Origin: an uncultured Alphaproteobacteria bacterium
Lineage (GTDB): Bacteria; Pseudomonadota; Alphaproteobacteria; RF32; CAG-239
Length of the DNA stretch: 64,000 bases
NCBI GenBank assembly: GCA_934277435.1
Contig: CAKQUE010000002.1
Coordinates: 62,001 to 126,000, forward strand
Direction of reading: 5' to 3'
The notes below the pieces were generated by a model, which saw only the letters and a program-made list of their open reading frames with translations, did not search any database and was not told the DNA's origin. Shown here in pieces: positions 36,377-45,215 of the stretch; within the stretch, counting starts at the first letter, position 1, and every line of letters begins with the position of its first letter. Position numbers and translations under genes: made by a program.

Positions 36377-36407
36377 AAAAAGCCTCACTGCAATAGTGAG
36401 GCTTTTT
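36377..36407 (+). terminator. Intrinsic terminator of the 35663 gene
   Basis: Perfect 12-bp stem AAAAGCCTCACT / AGTGAGGCTTTT with a 5-nt loop and a T-tract, 6 nt after the stop. Confidence 0.92.
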
Positions 36408-36562
36408 GCTTTATCTCTCCTGCCATTTACACTTTTTTACTACTAAAAAATGTCATATCCAGCACTTTTTCTATTGAAAAAATGTAATTTTATATTTCAT
36501 GTACTCTTGACACAAAAAATTTATTTCCGTAAAAATCATTAGTATAAAAAAAGGGAAAAGCA

Positions 36563-37429
36563 ATGCACACACAATCTGTTACTTTAGAATATCTGCCGCA
36601 ATATGAAGCTTACGGCATCAGCGATGAAAAAATAAACGTATTTGAAAAACAAAACATAATTCCTTTAATTTCTTTAGCTCCTCAGGATATTGAGCAGCTT
36701 GCCGCAGTAGAAAAAAATGACAAGCCGACTGTTGCTTTTTTACTGGGACGCGATGAAAATTACTATACTATTGACTATAACTACGCCCGCGCTATTTTAC
36801 AATCCGGCGTAAACATCCGTTTTTTGACCTATTCCGCCTGCACCGAGCAGATGAACGGAATTCACGGCTTGATTTTGCCGGGCGGCAGATTTCCATCCCC
36901 TGAGCAATTTTATTGCGATGCCGCACTAAATGCCTCGACAAAATACGAACCGCGAGCCGCCGCATATTTGAATTGTATTGCCGAGGCCTTGAAAGAACAC
37001 CTGCCAATGCTGGGCATTTGTGCAGGTGCGCAAATGATTGGCGGCGTGCTGGGTATGAAAATGTACCGCAACACCAAACAATATACAAATACAGATATTG
37101 AACATAAAACCAAGATTTTAGACGCGCACAAAGTTTTAATTAAAAATCCATCACCGCTGTATGACATTTTGCAGACAGAAGAAATTGAAACAAATTCTCG
37201 CCATACGGAATCTATGCTGCCTTATGCTTCTGACAGCAAACTGACGATTTATGCCAGAACCGAAGACAATATTCCGGAATCTTGGGGAAACGACGAAAAG
37301 AATATTTTATGCATTCAATGGCACCCAGAAGACTTTGCTGCCAACGGAGATATATCCATGCAGCGCATTTATAATTGGATGGCGCAAAAAGCACTAAATT
37401 ATAAAATAAAATTTAGTAAAATTTCCTAA
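36563..37429 (+). CDS. Class I glutamine amidotransferase-like hydrolase (peptidase C26, PuuD-like)
   Basis: A 288-aa protein of the gamma-glutamyl hydrolase group. The core reads GLILPGGRFPSPEQF, the nucleophile elbow is LGICAGAQMIGG (Cys; the usual form is GICRGxQ), and the His-Glu pair is in CIQWHPEDF, so the Cys-His-Glu triad is complete. An extra N-terminal 60-70 residues precede the amidotransferase fold. By family it may hydrolyse gamma-glutamyl-GABA or a similar gamma-glutamyl amide. No other putrescine-catabolism gene is nearby, so the substrate is uncertain. AAAGGGAAAAG lies before the ATG. Confidence 0.82.
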   Translation: MHTQSVTLEYLPQYEAYGISDEKINVFEKQNIIPLISLAPQDIEQLAAVEKNDKPTVAFLLGRDENYYTIDYNYARAILQSGVNIRFLTYSACTEQMNGIHGLILPGGRFPSPEQFYCDAALNASTKYEPRAAAYLNCIAEALKEHLPMLGICAGAQMIGGVLGMKMYRNTKQYTNTDIEHKTKILDAHKVLIKNPSPLYDILQTEEIETNSRHTESMLPYASDSKLTIYARTEDNIPESWGNDEKNILCIQWHPEDFAANGDISMQRIYNWMAQKALNYKIKFSKIS

Positions 37430-37711
37430 ATTTATATAATATTTTTGTTAATTTTATGCGAAAAAAGTTGTATATATTTGGCTTATACCCTAGAGTTTTT
37501 AGTAAATAAAGCTTTGCATCTTATACTAAAAATCTTCGCTGTCTAATAGTAAGGCTTTTTTAGTTTATTGCTATGCTAATTTATTTTTCATTAAGCTCTT
37601 CAATAATAGCAAAAACGCTGTAAAACTGCGTATGGTAGTCACATTCATTTTGTATGATAAGTTGCTTCAACTTTATTTGCAAGCCGGATTTTACGTCACC
37701 CAAACAAAATA
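37430..37711. other. Intergenic region with an inverted repeat
   Basis: A stretch of about 280 bp between the PuuD-like gene and the ferritin-like gene. It holds a perfect 9-bp inverted repeat TTTTTAGTA / TACTAAAAA at 37496-37532 with a 19-nt spacer, followed by ATAGTAAGGCTTTTTTAG. This may end the PuuD-like transcript. A minus-strand frame of about 40 codons (37581 upward) lacks a credible start and ribosome site. Nothing else is seen. Confidence 0.4.
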
Positions 37712-37740
37712 CAAAAAAAGACTGAAAATCCAGTCTTCTT
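37712..37740 (-). terminator. Intrinsic terminator of the ferritin-like gene
   Basis: On the minus strand AAGACTG / CAGTCTT with a short loop is followed by seven T, 25 nt after the stop. Confidence 0.88.
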
Positions 37741-37764
37741 TTATTTTTAAAATCTACTATTTCT

Positions 37765-38244
37765 TTAACCAATATCTGCTAAAAAATCCTCCATTTCTTG
37801 CTCATGTTCAAGTTCTTCTTTAAGAATTTTACGCGAAATACGAAAAGTTTCATAATCTTTTCCTTCGGTCATATCGCACAATCGCTGATAACGATCAATA
37901 GCGCAACGTTCAGCCGCCAAATTATCCTTTACCAAAGATGGTACATCGGCGGCTTTAGGCGGCATATAACGGCAATGCGCCAAGCGCCCCCACTCTTCCG
38001 GACTGATAGCCGGTGTTCCGCCCAGCTGTAAAATACGGTTAGCCAGCCAATCGGCGTGTTTAAGTTCTTCTCCGGCGTGTTCTTCAAACTCTTTTACCAC
38101 ACTCGGACGCTCTGGACCATAGGCTAATTTTGCCCCTAGCCAATACTGATAATACGCCAGCCATTCTTCCGAATACGCCTCGTTCAAAACTTTTAACAAT
38201 TCATCTAAATCCATTTTGACAATTTTTTTAGCCATTTCACCCAT
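37765..38244 (-). CDS. Ferritin-like / Dps-like (DPSL-type) protein
   Basis: A 159-aa four-helix ferritin-like protein. Metal-ligand patterns are seen in each helix: NEAYSEEWLAYYQYWLG, EEHAGEELKHADWLANRI, LAAERCAIDRYQRLCD and KEELEHEQEMEDF. Three cysteines occur around the third helix (AHCRYMPP, ERC, RLCD), as in the disulfide-containing Dps-like 'thioferritin' group, but that subgroup assignment is tentative. It probably oxidises and stores iron or detoxifies peroxide. AAGGAG lies 7 nt before the ATG. It is transcribed alone. Confidence 0.82.
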   Translation of the reverse strand: MGEMAKKIVKMDLDELLKVLNEAYSEEWLAYYQYWLGAKLAYGPERPSVVKEFEEHAGEELKHADWLANRILQLGGTPAISPEEWGRLAHCRYMPPKAADVPSLVKDNLAAERCAIDRYQRLCDMTEGKDYETFRISRKILKEELEHEQEMEDFLADIG

Positions 38245-38364
38245 TTGTTATCTCCTTAAAATTAAACCAAACTATAGATAATCATTAAACAAACGGAATC
38301 AACGTTTACGACTATTTAATATTTTGAGTTTAAACTTAAAGGCATAAATTAAAGGGAGAAAAGC

Positions 38365-39015
38365 ATGGTTTTGGTTGCACCAAGTCTTTTAGCGGCAAAT
38401 TTTACAAATTTAGAAAAAGATGTGCATAAGGTTGAAAACGCCGGCGCCGATTGGCTGCACTTGGATATTATGGATGGGCATTTTGTGCCGAATTTGAGCT
38501 TTGGCGCCGATGTAATTAAACAGTTGCGACCTCTGAGTAAAATGTTTTTTGACGCACATTTGATGGTGGAAGAACCACTGGGCTTTCTACCGCAATTTTT
38601 AAACAGCGGCGCCGATTTGATTACAGTGCATTATGAAGCTTGCGCTGATTTACACACCGTTTTGGCGCAAATAAAATCAGCCGGTCTAAAAGCCGGTGTT
38701 TCCCTAAAACCAAAAACTTCGGCACAAGTTTTGACACCGTTTTTAGATGATATCGATAACATATTGATTATGACGGTTGAACCAGGGTTTGGCGGACAAA
38801 AGTTTATGTCTGCCATGCTGCCGAAAATTGCTGAAACCAAAAATTTGATTGCCGGCAGAAAAATTAGCCTTGAAGTTGACGGCGGAATCAATCCCGATAC
38901 AGCAAAGTTTTGCGTTGAACATGGAGCAAATGTACTGGTTGCCGGCAGTGCGATTTTCAAAAGCAACGCACCGGACAAAGTTATTCAAAAACTACATCAA
39001 CTGGGAGAGAATTAA
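38365..39015 (+). CDS. rpe: Ribulose-phosphate 3-epimerase
   Basis: Interconverts ribulose-5-phosphate and xylulose-5-phosphate in the pentose phosphate pathway. The 216-aa TIM barrel has MVLVAPSLLAANF, the metal-binding HLDIMDGHFVPNLSFG, DAHLMVEEP, MTVEPGFGGQKFM and the phosphate-binding LEVDGGINPDTA. GGGAGAAAAGC precedes the ATG. The stop overlaps the first base of the phoB-like start (TAATG), so the two genes are translationally coupled. Confidence 0.96.
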   Translation: MVLVAPSLLAANFTNLEKDVHKVENAGADWLHLDIMDGHFVPNLSFGADVIKQLRPLSKMFFDAHLMVEEPLGFLPQFLNSGADLITVHYEACADLHTVLAQIKSAGLKAGVSLKPKTSAQVLTPFLDDIDNILIMTVEPGFGGQKFMSAMLPKIAETKNLIAGRKISLEVDGGINPDTAKFCVEHGANVLVAGSAIFKSNAPDKVIQKLHQLGEN

Positions 39016-39716
39016 TGGCTACAATTATGATTGTTGAAGATGAGCAAGCTATCGCCCTGTTATTGAAATATAACTTAGAAAAAAACGGCTATGAAACCAT
39101 CACTGTGGCTCATGGAAACCGTGTGCTTAGCGCGGTTGAAAAACACTTGCCGTCGCTGATTTTACTGGATTGGATGTTGCCAGAAATGTCCGGTTTGGAA
39201 CTATGCAAAATTATCCGCAACAATCCGGAGCTGAAAAATATCCCAATCATTATGCTAACCGCAAAAAGTCAGGAAGAAGACAAAGTTATCGGGCTTTCGG
39301 CCGGAGCAGATGACTATGTGACCAAACCTTTTTCCGTACCAGAGCTTTTGGCGCGCATAAAAACCAATTTGCGCCGTGTCAGCACCACTAACCAGCTAAC
39401 CAAAAAAGAATATACTTTTCAAGACATCCGTTTGGATACTATTGAAAAAAAAGTTTTTCGCGGCGAAAATTATATCCGTTTGGGACCAACCGAATTCAGA
39501 ATTTTAAAGCTGCTGATTGCCAATCCGCGCCATGTTTTTTCGCGAGAAGATTTGTTGCGTGAAGTTTGGGGCAACAGCGTATACGTTGAAACACGCACGG
39601 TAGATGTGCATATCCGCCGCTTGCGCAAAGCTCTAAACGAATTTGGCGCCGACTACATCCGCACCATCCGCGCCACCGGCTATTCCATCGACGACCACGA
39701 AGTTGAAGCGGAATGA
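39015..39716 (+). CDS. phoB: PhoB-type OmpR-family response regulator
   Basis: A 233-aa regulator with an N-terminal receiver domain: acidic pocket VEDEQ, phospho-acceptor Asp in LILLDWMLPEMSG, Thr in LTAKSQEED and Lys in YVTKPFS. A C-terminal winged helix ends REVWGNSVYVETRTVDVHIRRLRKAL, close to PhoB. The phoB name rests on that similarity; no phoR-like sensor kinase is in the window. It is fused in an operon with rpe by a 1-nt overlap, which is an unusual partner. It converges on the 1132-aa protein gene with a shared hairpin between. Confidence 0.85.
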   Translation: MATIMIVEDEQAIALLLKYNLEKNGYETITVAHGNRVLSAVEKHLPSLILLDWMLPEMSGLELCKIIRNNPELKNIPIIMLTAKSQEEDKVIGLSAGADDYVTKPFSVPELLARIKTNLRRVSTTNQLTKKEYTFQDIRLDTIEKKVFRGENYIRLGPTEFRILKLLIANPRHVFSREDLLREVWGNSVYVETRTVDVHIRRLRKALNEFGADYIRTIRATGYSIDDHEVEAE

Positions 39717-39743
39717 TAAAAACGGGCAGAAGTTTATCTGCCC
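39717..39743. terminator. Hairpin between phoB and the 1132-aa protein gene
   Basis: Perfect stem GGGCAG / CTGCCC with an 8-nt loop. The T-run (TTTTT) follows on the minus strand, so it mainly ends the leftward transcript. Confidence 0.75.
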
Positions 39744-39751
39744 AATATTTA

Positions 39752-42700
39752 TTATCTAGAAAACCAATCCGTAAACTTATCCCAAGTACTTTTTTCAACC
39801 GGTTTTTTAGCCTGAGCCGGTTCCTTTTGGCTCTGAGCTGGTTTCTTTTGGCTCTGAGCCGGTTTAATTCCACGCAATTCTGCCACTCGTCGAGCTAAAA
39901 CTTGATTTTGCTGAGGTTTTGGAGTCTGCTCTTTTTTAGCTTGTTCGGCGGCTTGTTGTTTTTTATTTTCATTAGCGACTGGCGTTGTTGACTTTCTATT
40001 TTTTCCTGAAAATTTGTTGTATAAGGCTTTGAAAGGCTCTATAATCCGCTCTTTTCGTAAATCAGAAATTTGCTTTTTGGATAGGCCTGATTTAGATAAT
40101 AGATCTAAAGAAACTTTTTTACCGTTTTCCATCGGAGCATCAATAATTTTAACTCCTTCCGGAACCATAAGCCGATGCTTACTGATATATTCTGAGGTAA
40201 CTTCTTTTACGTTTTTATGAAGCTTGCCGCTACATTTAAAATTAACATCACCTTTGGTAGGTAATTTTATTTCAGAGCATTCTGCGCTAGGGTGCACAAC
40301 GGCGTCTTGACATTTAGAAAAATCAAGTGTGCGTTCAGGAGCAAATTTAACATTTTCATCAATATAAATCTTTCCCTGTTCTGGTAGTTTTATATCTACT
40401 TTGCTTAAATCTACATTACTTAAGGTCACTTGTTTACATTTAGACAAATCAATGGAACTGCCTTCTGGAAATTTACAGTTGCTTAAATTTATGGTTTCAC
40501 AATCAGAAAAAGAGATTGTACACCCTTTTTCAAATTTTACATTAGACAAATCAATCCTATTTGCTTGTGTAGGCAGTTTGATTGCCTCACTAAAATTTGT
40601 GTTTGACAGGCGAATATTTGCACATTTATCAGGAAAACTAACATTCTGAAGATTACAATCGGATAACCCGATATGAGTTTGTTTTGACAAATCTAAATTT
40701 TCTGAACTTTTAACATTTATCAAAGTTATATTTTTTACTTTATCCGACAAGTTTACTGACGATAATTCTAAATTATCAATATCCATAAAACTAACATTTT
40801 CGGCACAATTTGGTAGTTTTATGGATTTGAAATCATTCCTAACATCTACGTATTTTGCATTATAATCTGATAAGTCATAATTAAATTTTTTACTATTATA
40901 TACAGAAATACGTTCATTATTTTTTTGTGATGTAAGTTCTAAGTGTTGTCGCAAACTTTGTTCAAGTTCAACAGGTTTTATTCGGCCTTTAAATTCAACT
41001 TTATCAATATCATGCGGAAATGATGATATATCTAAATTAGAAATTTTATTATTCGAATAATTACGTGTATTAAAATCTATTTCACCATCGATAATCAAAT
41101 GCCCGTCAGCGGCTTTTGATAAATGTGCTGCACACCAATCTTTTCCTTTTGTCTTTAATAAAAAAGATTCTGTAGTTTCTTTTGATAAATCTCCGGCATA
41201 ATTTAGATTAAAACATCCTTCTTTAGTTATTGGTATGTTATCTAATGATTTTACAGTTTCCTTTTCTGAAAAAATAATGCATTCAATTTGATAATTTTCA
41301 AGTCCTTTCGGCAATTCAACAATATTGGTGCGCTCTAAATTTAATGTTGTTTTATAATTTGGATTTAAAGTTACACCATCTGGAAATTTATCAAAATTAT
41401 CACCATTTATTTTGCGTAAAAATAAATCAGGATTCATTTCTTTGATTGATTCTTGATTTATAATTTTTATTTCATTGGCGCCATATTTAGTTACAGGAAT
41501 TTCATTTAAATCATTAACCGTTAAATCTATAAAATTTAAATCTTTTATCTGAGTGTTTACAAAATTTTTCGGGCATCCTATAAATTTTCCGCTTATATGT
41601 TTATTAGATATGTCCCACACGCCGTCTTTATATTCCATTCCAAGTTTACGGCAAAATGTTTGAGCATCAACCTTGTCGCAATTTTCAATTGTAGCATTAA
41701 CTAAAAAGTATCCTTTTGAAGCAAACGGCAAATCATTCATATTCACATGACGAATCTGATTTGCATTGAATTCTCCATTAATGGTAACATTGGATAAATC
41801 CGGAATTTTTTCAACACCCAAAAAATCAAGACTCAAGCTTTCTTTACAAGTGATTTGACCGCCGTTTGTTGTTAATGCATCGCGATGAACAAAAGCTTTC
41901 AAAAATTCATCTGTTGGTACAGCAGATAAATCAGCATAGTTTTTTGGTGGCAGTTTTTCTCCAATTTTAAATTCATAAGAAGTATCAGGTGAATTTTTTA
42001 TTTTATCTTGTCTATCGGCAACATAACCGACAACTTTATCATCTGAAGGTTCATGCATTGCAAAAAAATCACGCCACTTTTCATCGGCAATATTGCCGTT
42101 TTCATCTAACGGAATAGAATATAACCTATTTTCTCCAAGCTTTCCAACATGTAAATAAATAGCATGAACTTTGTTATGATGCGGGGTAACCGGAGTTTCA
42201 TAAATTTCTCCATCATGACCATTCCAATCTTTGTTTGTATCAGATAATACTCTAGGCTTATCACCTTCTTCCAAACCGACATTGTGGTAATAAATTTGCT
42301 CATCACCCATGCTTTCAAATTCATAAATAAAGCCATATTGAATATCATCGGAAGTAGGTGGATAGAATGCACCGCCTTTTGTAGAGCTGGTTCCTCCTTT
42401 ACCAGAAAATGAGCCGCTTATTTCTATGGCCGGAGATGAATGTGCAACTTTTCTTGAATTATATTCAGAAATGGTGGCATATGGATTATTACCTAAACTG
42501 CCGCCGCGGTATAAATATTTACCTCCGTCTTCATAGACGTTTTTAGTAGACATTTCATTAAAATCAACCGCTTCAGATTTAGAATATGCATCTGAAACCA
42601 TTTCATCAATAAATGATTTATAATCTCCGCCATGTTTAGTTTCTATTTTACTAAATTCTTCAAAATTTGGATGAGACTCTTTTATATCTATAGCTTTACT

Positions 42701-43150
42701 ATTAGAAGCAGTAGCGCTTAAAGTTTCATCAGCGTCAACACCTATAGCGCGTGATGAGGTGTAAATCAAAGATTTTGCTGTCTGTGGGTTGGCATGACCA
42801 AGTAATTGATAATCATTTTTTAAGAGTAAATCCTCAATATAAACCGTTGCCTTCAAAGCATCTTCTGGTTTCATATTAGGACATAAAACGCCGGATTCCG
42901 TTATCACATATTTATCAGGAGAAGCGGCTTCTTTATCAATAAATGAAACGGCGTCGATACCTTGTTCTCTTAATAATGAAACAACTGATTGAACATTTTC
43001 AGGTGTCAAAGCACGGTCAGCATTTCTAAAATCTATAGCCACTGCTACATTTTCATTCAACCCTTCATAGTAGTTTGAAAGTGATTTACGAATCTGTTCA
43101 CTATACTCTGATTTTGCTAATTCTTGTTCAATTTTGTCTTTAGTCAGCAT
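39752..43150 (-). CDS. Large repeat protein with a possible ADP-ribosyltransferase domain
   Basis: A 1132-aa protein without a signal peptide. Residues 1-150 are helical. Residues about 210-346 read like a cholera/pertussis-type ADP-ribosyltransferase: LYRGGS (Arg, near 213), a Ser/Thr/Gly-rich segment SFSGKGGTSSTKGG, a hydrophobic strand YGFIYEF, then DGEIYETPVTPHHNKVHAIYLHVG with the E-x-x-E and the following P-x5-V-x-x-I-Y (near 315-338). Residues about 420-1010 are irregular 20-24-residue repeats such as ANIRLSNTNFSEAIKLP and ETINLSNCKFPEGSSIDL, probably a beta-solenoid. The C-terminus is Lys/Gln/Pro-rich (KPAQSQK repeats). AAGGA precedes the ATG. It may be a secreted effector or toxin; activity is unproven. 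Confidence 0.6.
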   Translation of the reverse strand: MLTKDKIEQELAKSEYSEQIRKSLSNYYEGLNENVAVAIDFRNADRALTPENVQSVVSLLREQGIDAVSFIDKEAASPDKYVITESGVLCPNMKPEDALKATVYIEDLLLKNDYQLLGHANPQTAKSLIYTSSRAIGVDADETLSATASNSKAIDIKESHPNFEEFSKIETKHGGDYKSFIDEMVSDAYSKSEAVDFNEMSTKNVYEDGGKYLYRGGSLGNNPYATISEYNSRKVAHSSPAIEISGSFSGKGGTSSTKGGAFYPPTSDDIQYGFIYEFESMGDEQIYYHNVGLEEGDKPRVLSDTNKDWNGHDGEIYETPVTPHHNKVHAIYLHVGKLGENRLYSIPLDENGNIADEKWRDFFAMHEPSDDKVVGYVADRQDKIKNSPDTSYEFKIGEKLPPKNYADLSAVPTDEFLKAFVHRDALTTNGGQITCKESLSLDFLGVEKIPDLSNVTINGEFNANQIRHVNMNDLPFASKGYFLVNATIENCDKVDAQTFCRKLGMEYKDGVWDISNKHISGKFIGCPKNFVNTQIKDLNFIDLTVNDLNEIPVTKYGANEIKIINQESIKEMNPDLFLRKINGDNFDKFPDGVTLNPNYKTTLNLERTNIVELPKGLENYQIECIIFSEKETVKSLDNIPITKEGCFNLNYAGDLSKETTESFLLKTKGKDWCAAHLSKAADGHLIIDGEIDFNTRNYSNNKISNLDISSFPHDIDKVEFKGRIKPVELEQSLRQHLELTSQKNNERISVYNSKKFNYDLSDYNAKYVDVRNDFKSIKLPNCAENVSFMDIDNLELSSVNLSDKVKNITLINVKSSENLDLSKQTHIGLSDCNLQNVSFPDKCANIRLSNTNFSEAIKLPTQANRIDLSNVKFEKGCTISFSDCETINLSNCKFPEGSSIDLSKCKQVTLSNVDLSKVDIKLPEQGKIYIDENVKFAPERTLDFSKCQDAVVHPSAECSEIKLPTKGDVNFKCSGKLHKNVKEVTSEYISKHRLMVPEGVKIIDAPMENGKKVSLDLLSKSGLSKKQISDLRKERIIEPFKALYNKFSGKNRKSTTPVANENKKQQAAEQAKKEQTPKPQQNQVLARRVAELRGIKPAQSQKKPAQSQKEPAQAKKPVEKSTWDKFTDWFSR

Positions 43151-43175
43151 ACTCTTAGTCCTTATTGCAAAATAA

Positions 43176-43466
43176 TTATCGCTCTATAGATTTTCTTTGC
43201 GGAATATTTACATTTGTCTGCATTTTATGTTTATAAATTTCAACAAATTGCTTAGATAGAGTTTCTCTCATTTCATCTATTTTTTTTATGTCATGAGTAA
43301 CGCTATAGGCAAGTTTTTGCCACTTCATCATTCCGGTATAAGCAAGCCGCAAAGAACCATCTTCATTTGTTGCATCATAAGCAATTTTCAGCCCGCTTTT
43401 ATGGATAGCTGACTTGTTTTTTATATCTATATTCCAGTCATCTATAAAATCTTTTAACTCTTCCAT
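43176..43466 (-). CDS. Small protein upstream of the 1132-aa protein (possible chaperone or immunity factor)
   Basis: A 96-aa charged protein starting MEELKDFIDDWNIDIKNKSA, mostly helical in its second half (KIDEMRETLSKQFVEIYKHK). The ATG at 43464-43466 has GAGGA 9 nt upstream; the frame extends 20 codons further without support. It ends 25 nt before the start of the 1132-aa protein, so both lie in one transcript. Small acidic-to-neutral partners in this position are often chaperones or immunity proteins of effectors. That is inference from position only, and no family is recognised. Confidence 0.65.
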   Translation of the reverse strand: MEELKDFIDDWNIDIKNKSAIHKSGLKIAYDATNEDGSLRLAYTGMMKWQKLAYSVTHDIKKIDEMRETLSKQFVEIYKHKMQTNVNIPQRKSIER

Positions 43467-43594
43467 TTTACAATATCCTCTAATATATATTTTCCATATT
43501 TTACCCAATAATAAATAAGGTTGCAAGCATTATCGGAAAAATAGACAATATTTGTCATATTTTTGCAATAAATCAACCTAATAGGCTTTATTAC

Positions 43595-43707
43595 TTGACA
43601 GATGATTATTTAAATTATATGTAGTCTACTATGTTTTATATTCCTCATCGGAGGGCTAAAGCCGGATAAGATGACTGGGCAAAACCAATTATTATACCGG
43701 CCTTTTT
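43595..43707 (+). promoter_or_regulatory. Promoter and structured leader with terminator before the MATE gene
   Basis: TTGACA at 43595-43600 is followed by a -10 region (TATATG at 15 nt or TATGTA at 17 nt). From 43645 a compact fold is possible: TCATC (43645-43649) pairs with GATGA (43670-43674) around GGC-taaa-GCC. The same GCCGG (43661-43665) can instead pair with CCGGC (43697-43701), which is followed by TTTTTT. The two pairings exclude each other, as in transcription attenuators and riboswitches. The MATE ATG is 34 nt after the T-run. No known riboswitch consensus was matched. Confidence 0.55.
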
Positions 43708-43740
43708 TATATTTAAGCAACTTTATTCTATGGTGATTTT

Positions 43741-45096
43741 ATGAACTTTGAAACAGAAAAAATTTCAACGTTATTTCAAAAAATTTTTATTCCGACTTTA
43801 CTGGGAATGATTAGTCTGTGCGCCATCACCGCCATTGATGGTATGTTTGTGGGGCACAGTGTGGGCAGCAATGGTATTGCCGCTATCAACATCATCGCGC
43901 CATTGTTTATGGTTTTTACCGGTATTGGTTTGATGTCCGGTATCGGCAGCTCGGTTATTGCCTCAATGGCTTTGGCTAAAGGCAAAATAAAATTGGCGCG
44001 ACTGAACGTTTCTCAATCTTTATTATTCGTTTCTATTTTTGCCGTCATTCTTTCGGCGCTGATGTTTATATTTCCAGTCAAAACTTCTTATTTGCTTGGT
44101 GCTTCTGACTATTTGCTAGACTATGTCAAAACTTATTTGCTGTGGATTTTACCTTCATTTCTATTTTTGATGTGGATCTTGGTAGGAGTGTTTATGATAC
44201 GTTTGGACGGCGCGCCTAAACTCGCCATGTGGATTACCATTATTGAATCCGTCACCAACACTTTTTTAGACTGGCTGTTTATGTTTCCGTTTGGCTGGGG
44301 AATTATGGGGGCGGCGCTGGCCTCTAGTATATCAACAATTATCGGCGGTGTATTGACTCTTTATTATTTAGTTTACAAGGCTAAAACTCTGAGGCTTTAC
44401 CCTATCAAAATAGATTTACGAGGCTTTCCGCTTTTTGCAAATAAAATAGCCAGTCAATGCCGAATCGGTTCTTCTGCCATGTTTGGCGAAGCAACTATGG
44501 CGGTTTTGATGTTTGTCGGCAATCATATATTTATGCAATATTTGGGCGACAATGGCGTGGGTGCATTTGGTGTCTGCTGCTATTACGCTCCGTTTGTTTT
44601 TATGGTTGGCAACGCTATTGCTCAATCTGCGCAACCGATTATCAGCTACAATTTTGGCCTTTGCAATTTAAAACGCGTGAAAGAAACCCTTAAAATAGCC
44701 CTGAAAACAGCTTTAGCGTTCGGCGTTTTAACCACCTTTGTTTTTAGTGTATTTCCGCATTTTATGGTTGGACTGTTTTTGCAAAATGACAATCCGGCTG
44801 CTTTATTGGCTATCGCCGGTTTTCCATACTTTGCAACCGGTTTCAGCTTTTTTATTTTGAATCTGACGGTAATCGGTTATTTTCAAAGTTTGGAGCGCAT
44901 AAAACCAGCAACATTTTTTGCCATGCTGCGCGGAGGCGTATTTTTGGTTCCTGCTTTTATTTTTCTACCCCAAATTTTAGGTATTGAAGGAATTTGGCTG
45001 GCTATGCCGTTTTCAGAAATCTTGACGTTTGCGGCTATTGGCGTTTTTTATTTATTGCAAAACAATAGCTGCACAAAAAAAACAGCCTTAAGATAA
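43741..45096 (+). CDS. MATE family efflux transporter
   Basis: A 451-aa inner-membrane protein with about 12 hydrophobic helices in two halves. Family features are the N-terminal LGMISLCAITAIDGMFVGHSVG and the second-half counterpart GSSAMFGEATMAVLMFVGN. MATE proteins export drugs, metabolites or flavins using a Na+ or H+ gradient; the substrate cannot be told from sequence. It stands alone with a structured leader upstream and its own terminator, which suggests ligand-controlled expression. Confidence 0.92.
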   Translation: MNFETEKISTLFQKIFIPTLLGMISLCAITAIDGMFVGHSVGSNGIAAINIIAPLFMVFTGIGLMSGIGSSVIASMALAKGKIKLARLNVSQSLLFVSIFAVILSALMFIFPVKTSYLLGASDYLLDYVKTYLLWILPSFLFLMWILVGVFMIRLDGAPKLAMWITIIESVTNTFLDWLFMFPFGWGIMGAALASSISTIIGGVLTLYYLVYKAKTLRLYPIKIDLRGFPLFANKIASQCRIGSSAMFGEATMAVLMFVGNHIFMQYLGDNGVGAFGVCCYYAPFVFMVGNAIAQSAQPIISYNFGLCNLKRVKETLKIALKTALAFGVLTTFVFSVFPHFMVGLFLQNDNPAALLAIAGFPYFATGFSFFILNLTVIGYFQSLERIKPATFFAMLRGGVFLVPAFIFLPQILGIEGIWLAMPFSEILTFAAIGVFYLLQNNSCTKKTALR

Positions 45097-45115
45097 AAAC
45101 TTAAGACTGTTTTTT
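45080..45115 (+). terminator. Intrinsic terminator of the MATE gene
   Basis: AAACAG-c-CTTAAG / CTTAAG-a-CTGTTT with a 7-nt loop, then T residues. The stem overlaps the last codons of the gene. Confidence 0.9.
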
Positions 45116-45159
45116 AATCAGATGCAATTTGCTTCTGACTGCTTATTTTCTAAAGATTG

Positions 45160-45194
45160 AAAAACTTATGCCGCGAGTATATCTCACGGCATAA
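45160..45194 (-). terminator. Intrinsic terminator of the msbA-like gene
   Basis: On the minus strand TTATGCCGTGAG / CTCGCGGCATAA with one mismatch and a short loop, followed by GTTTTTC. Confidence 0.8.
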
Positions 45195-45215
45195 AAAGTA
45201 AATATCTTTTATATA

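Noticed and set aside
37581..37772. 63-aa frame on the minus strand after the ferritin-like gene
   Set aside because: Its only ATG lies inside the ferritin-like gene, it runs through that gene's terminator, and no ribosome site precedes any internal start.
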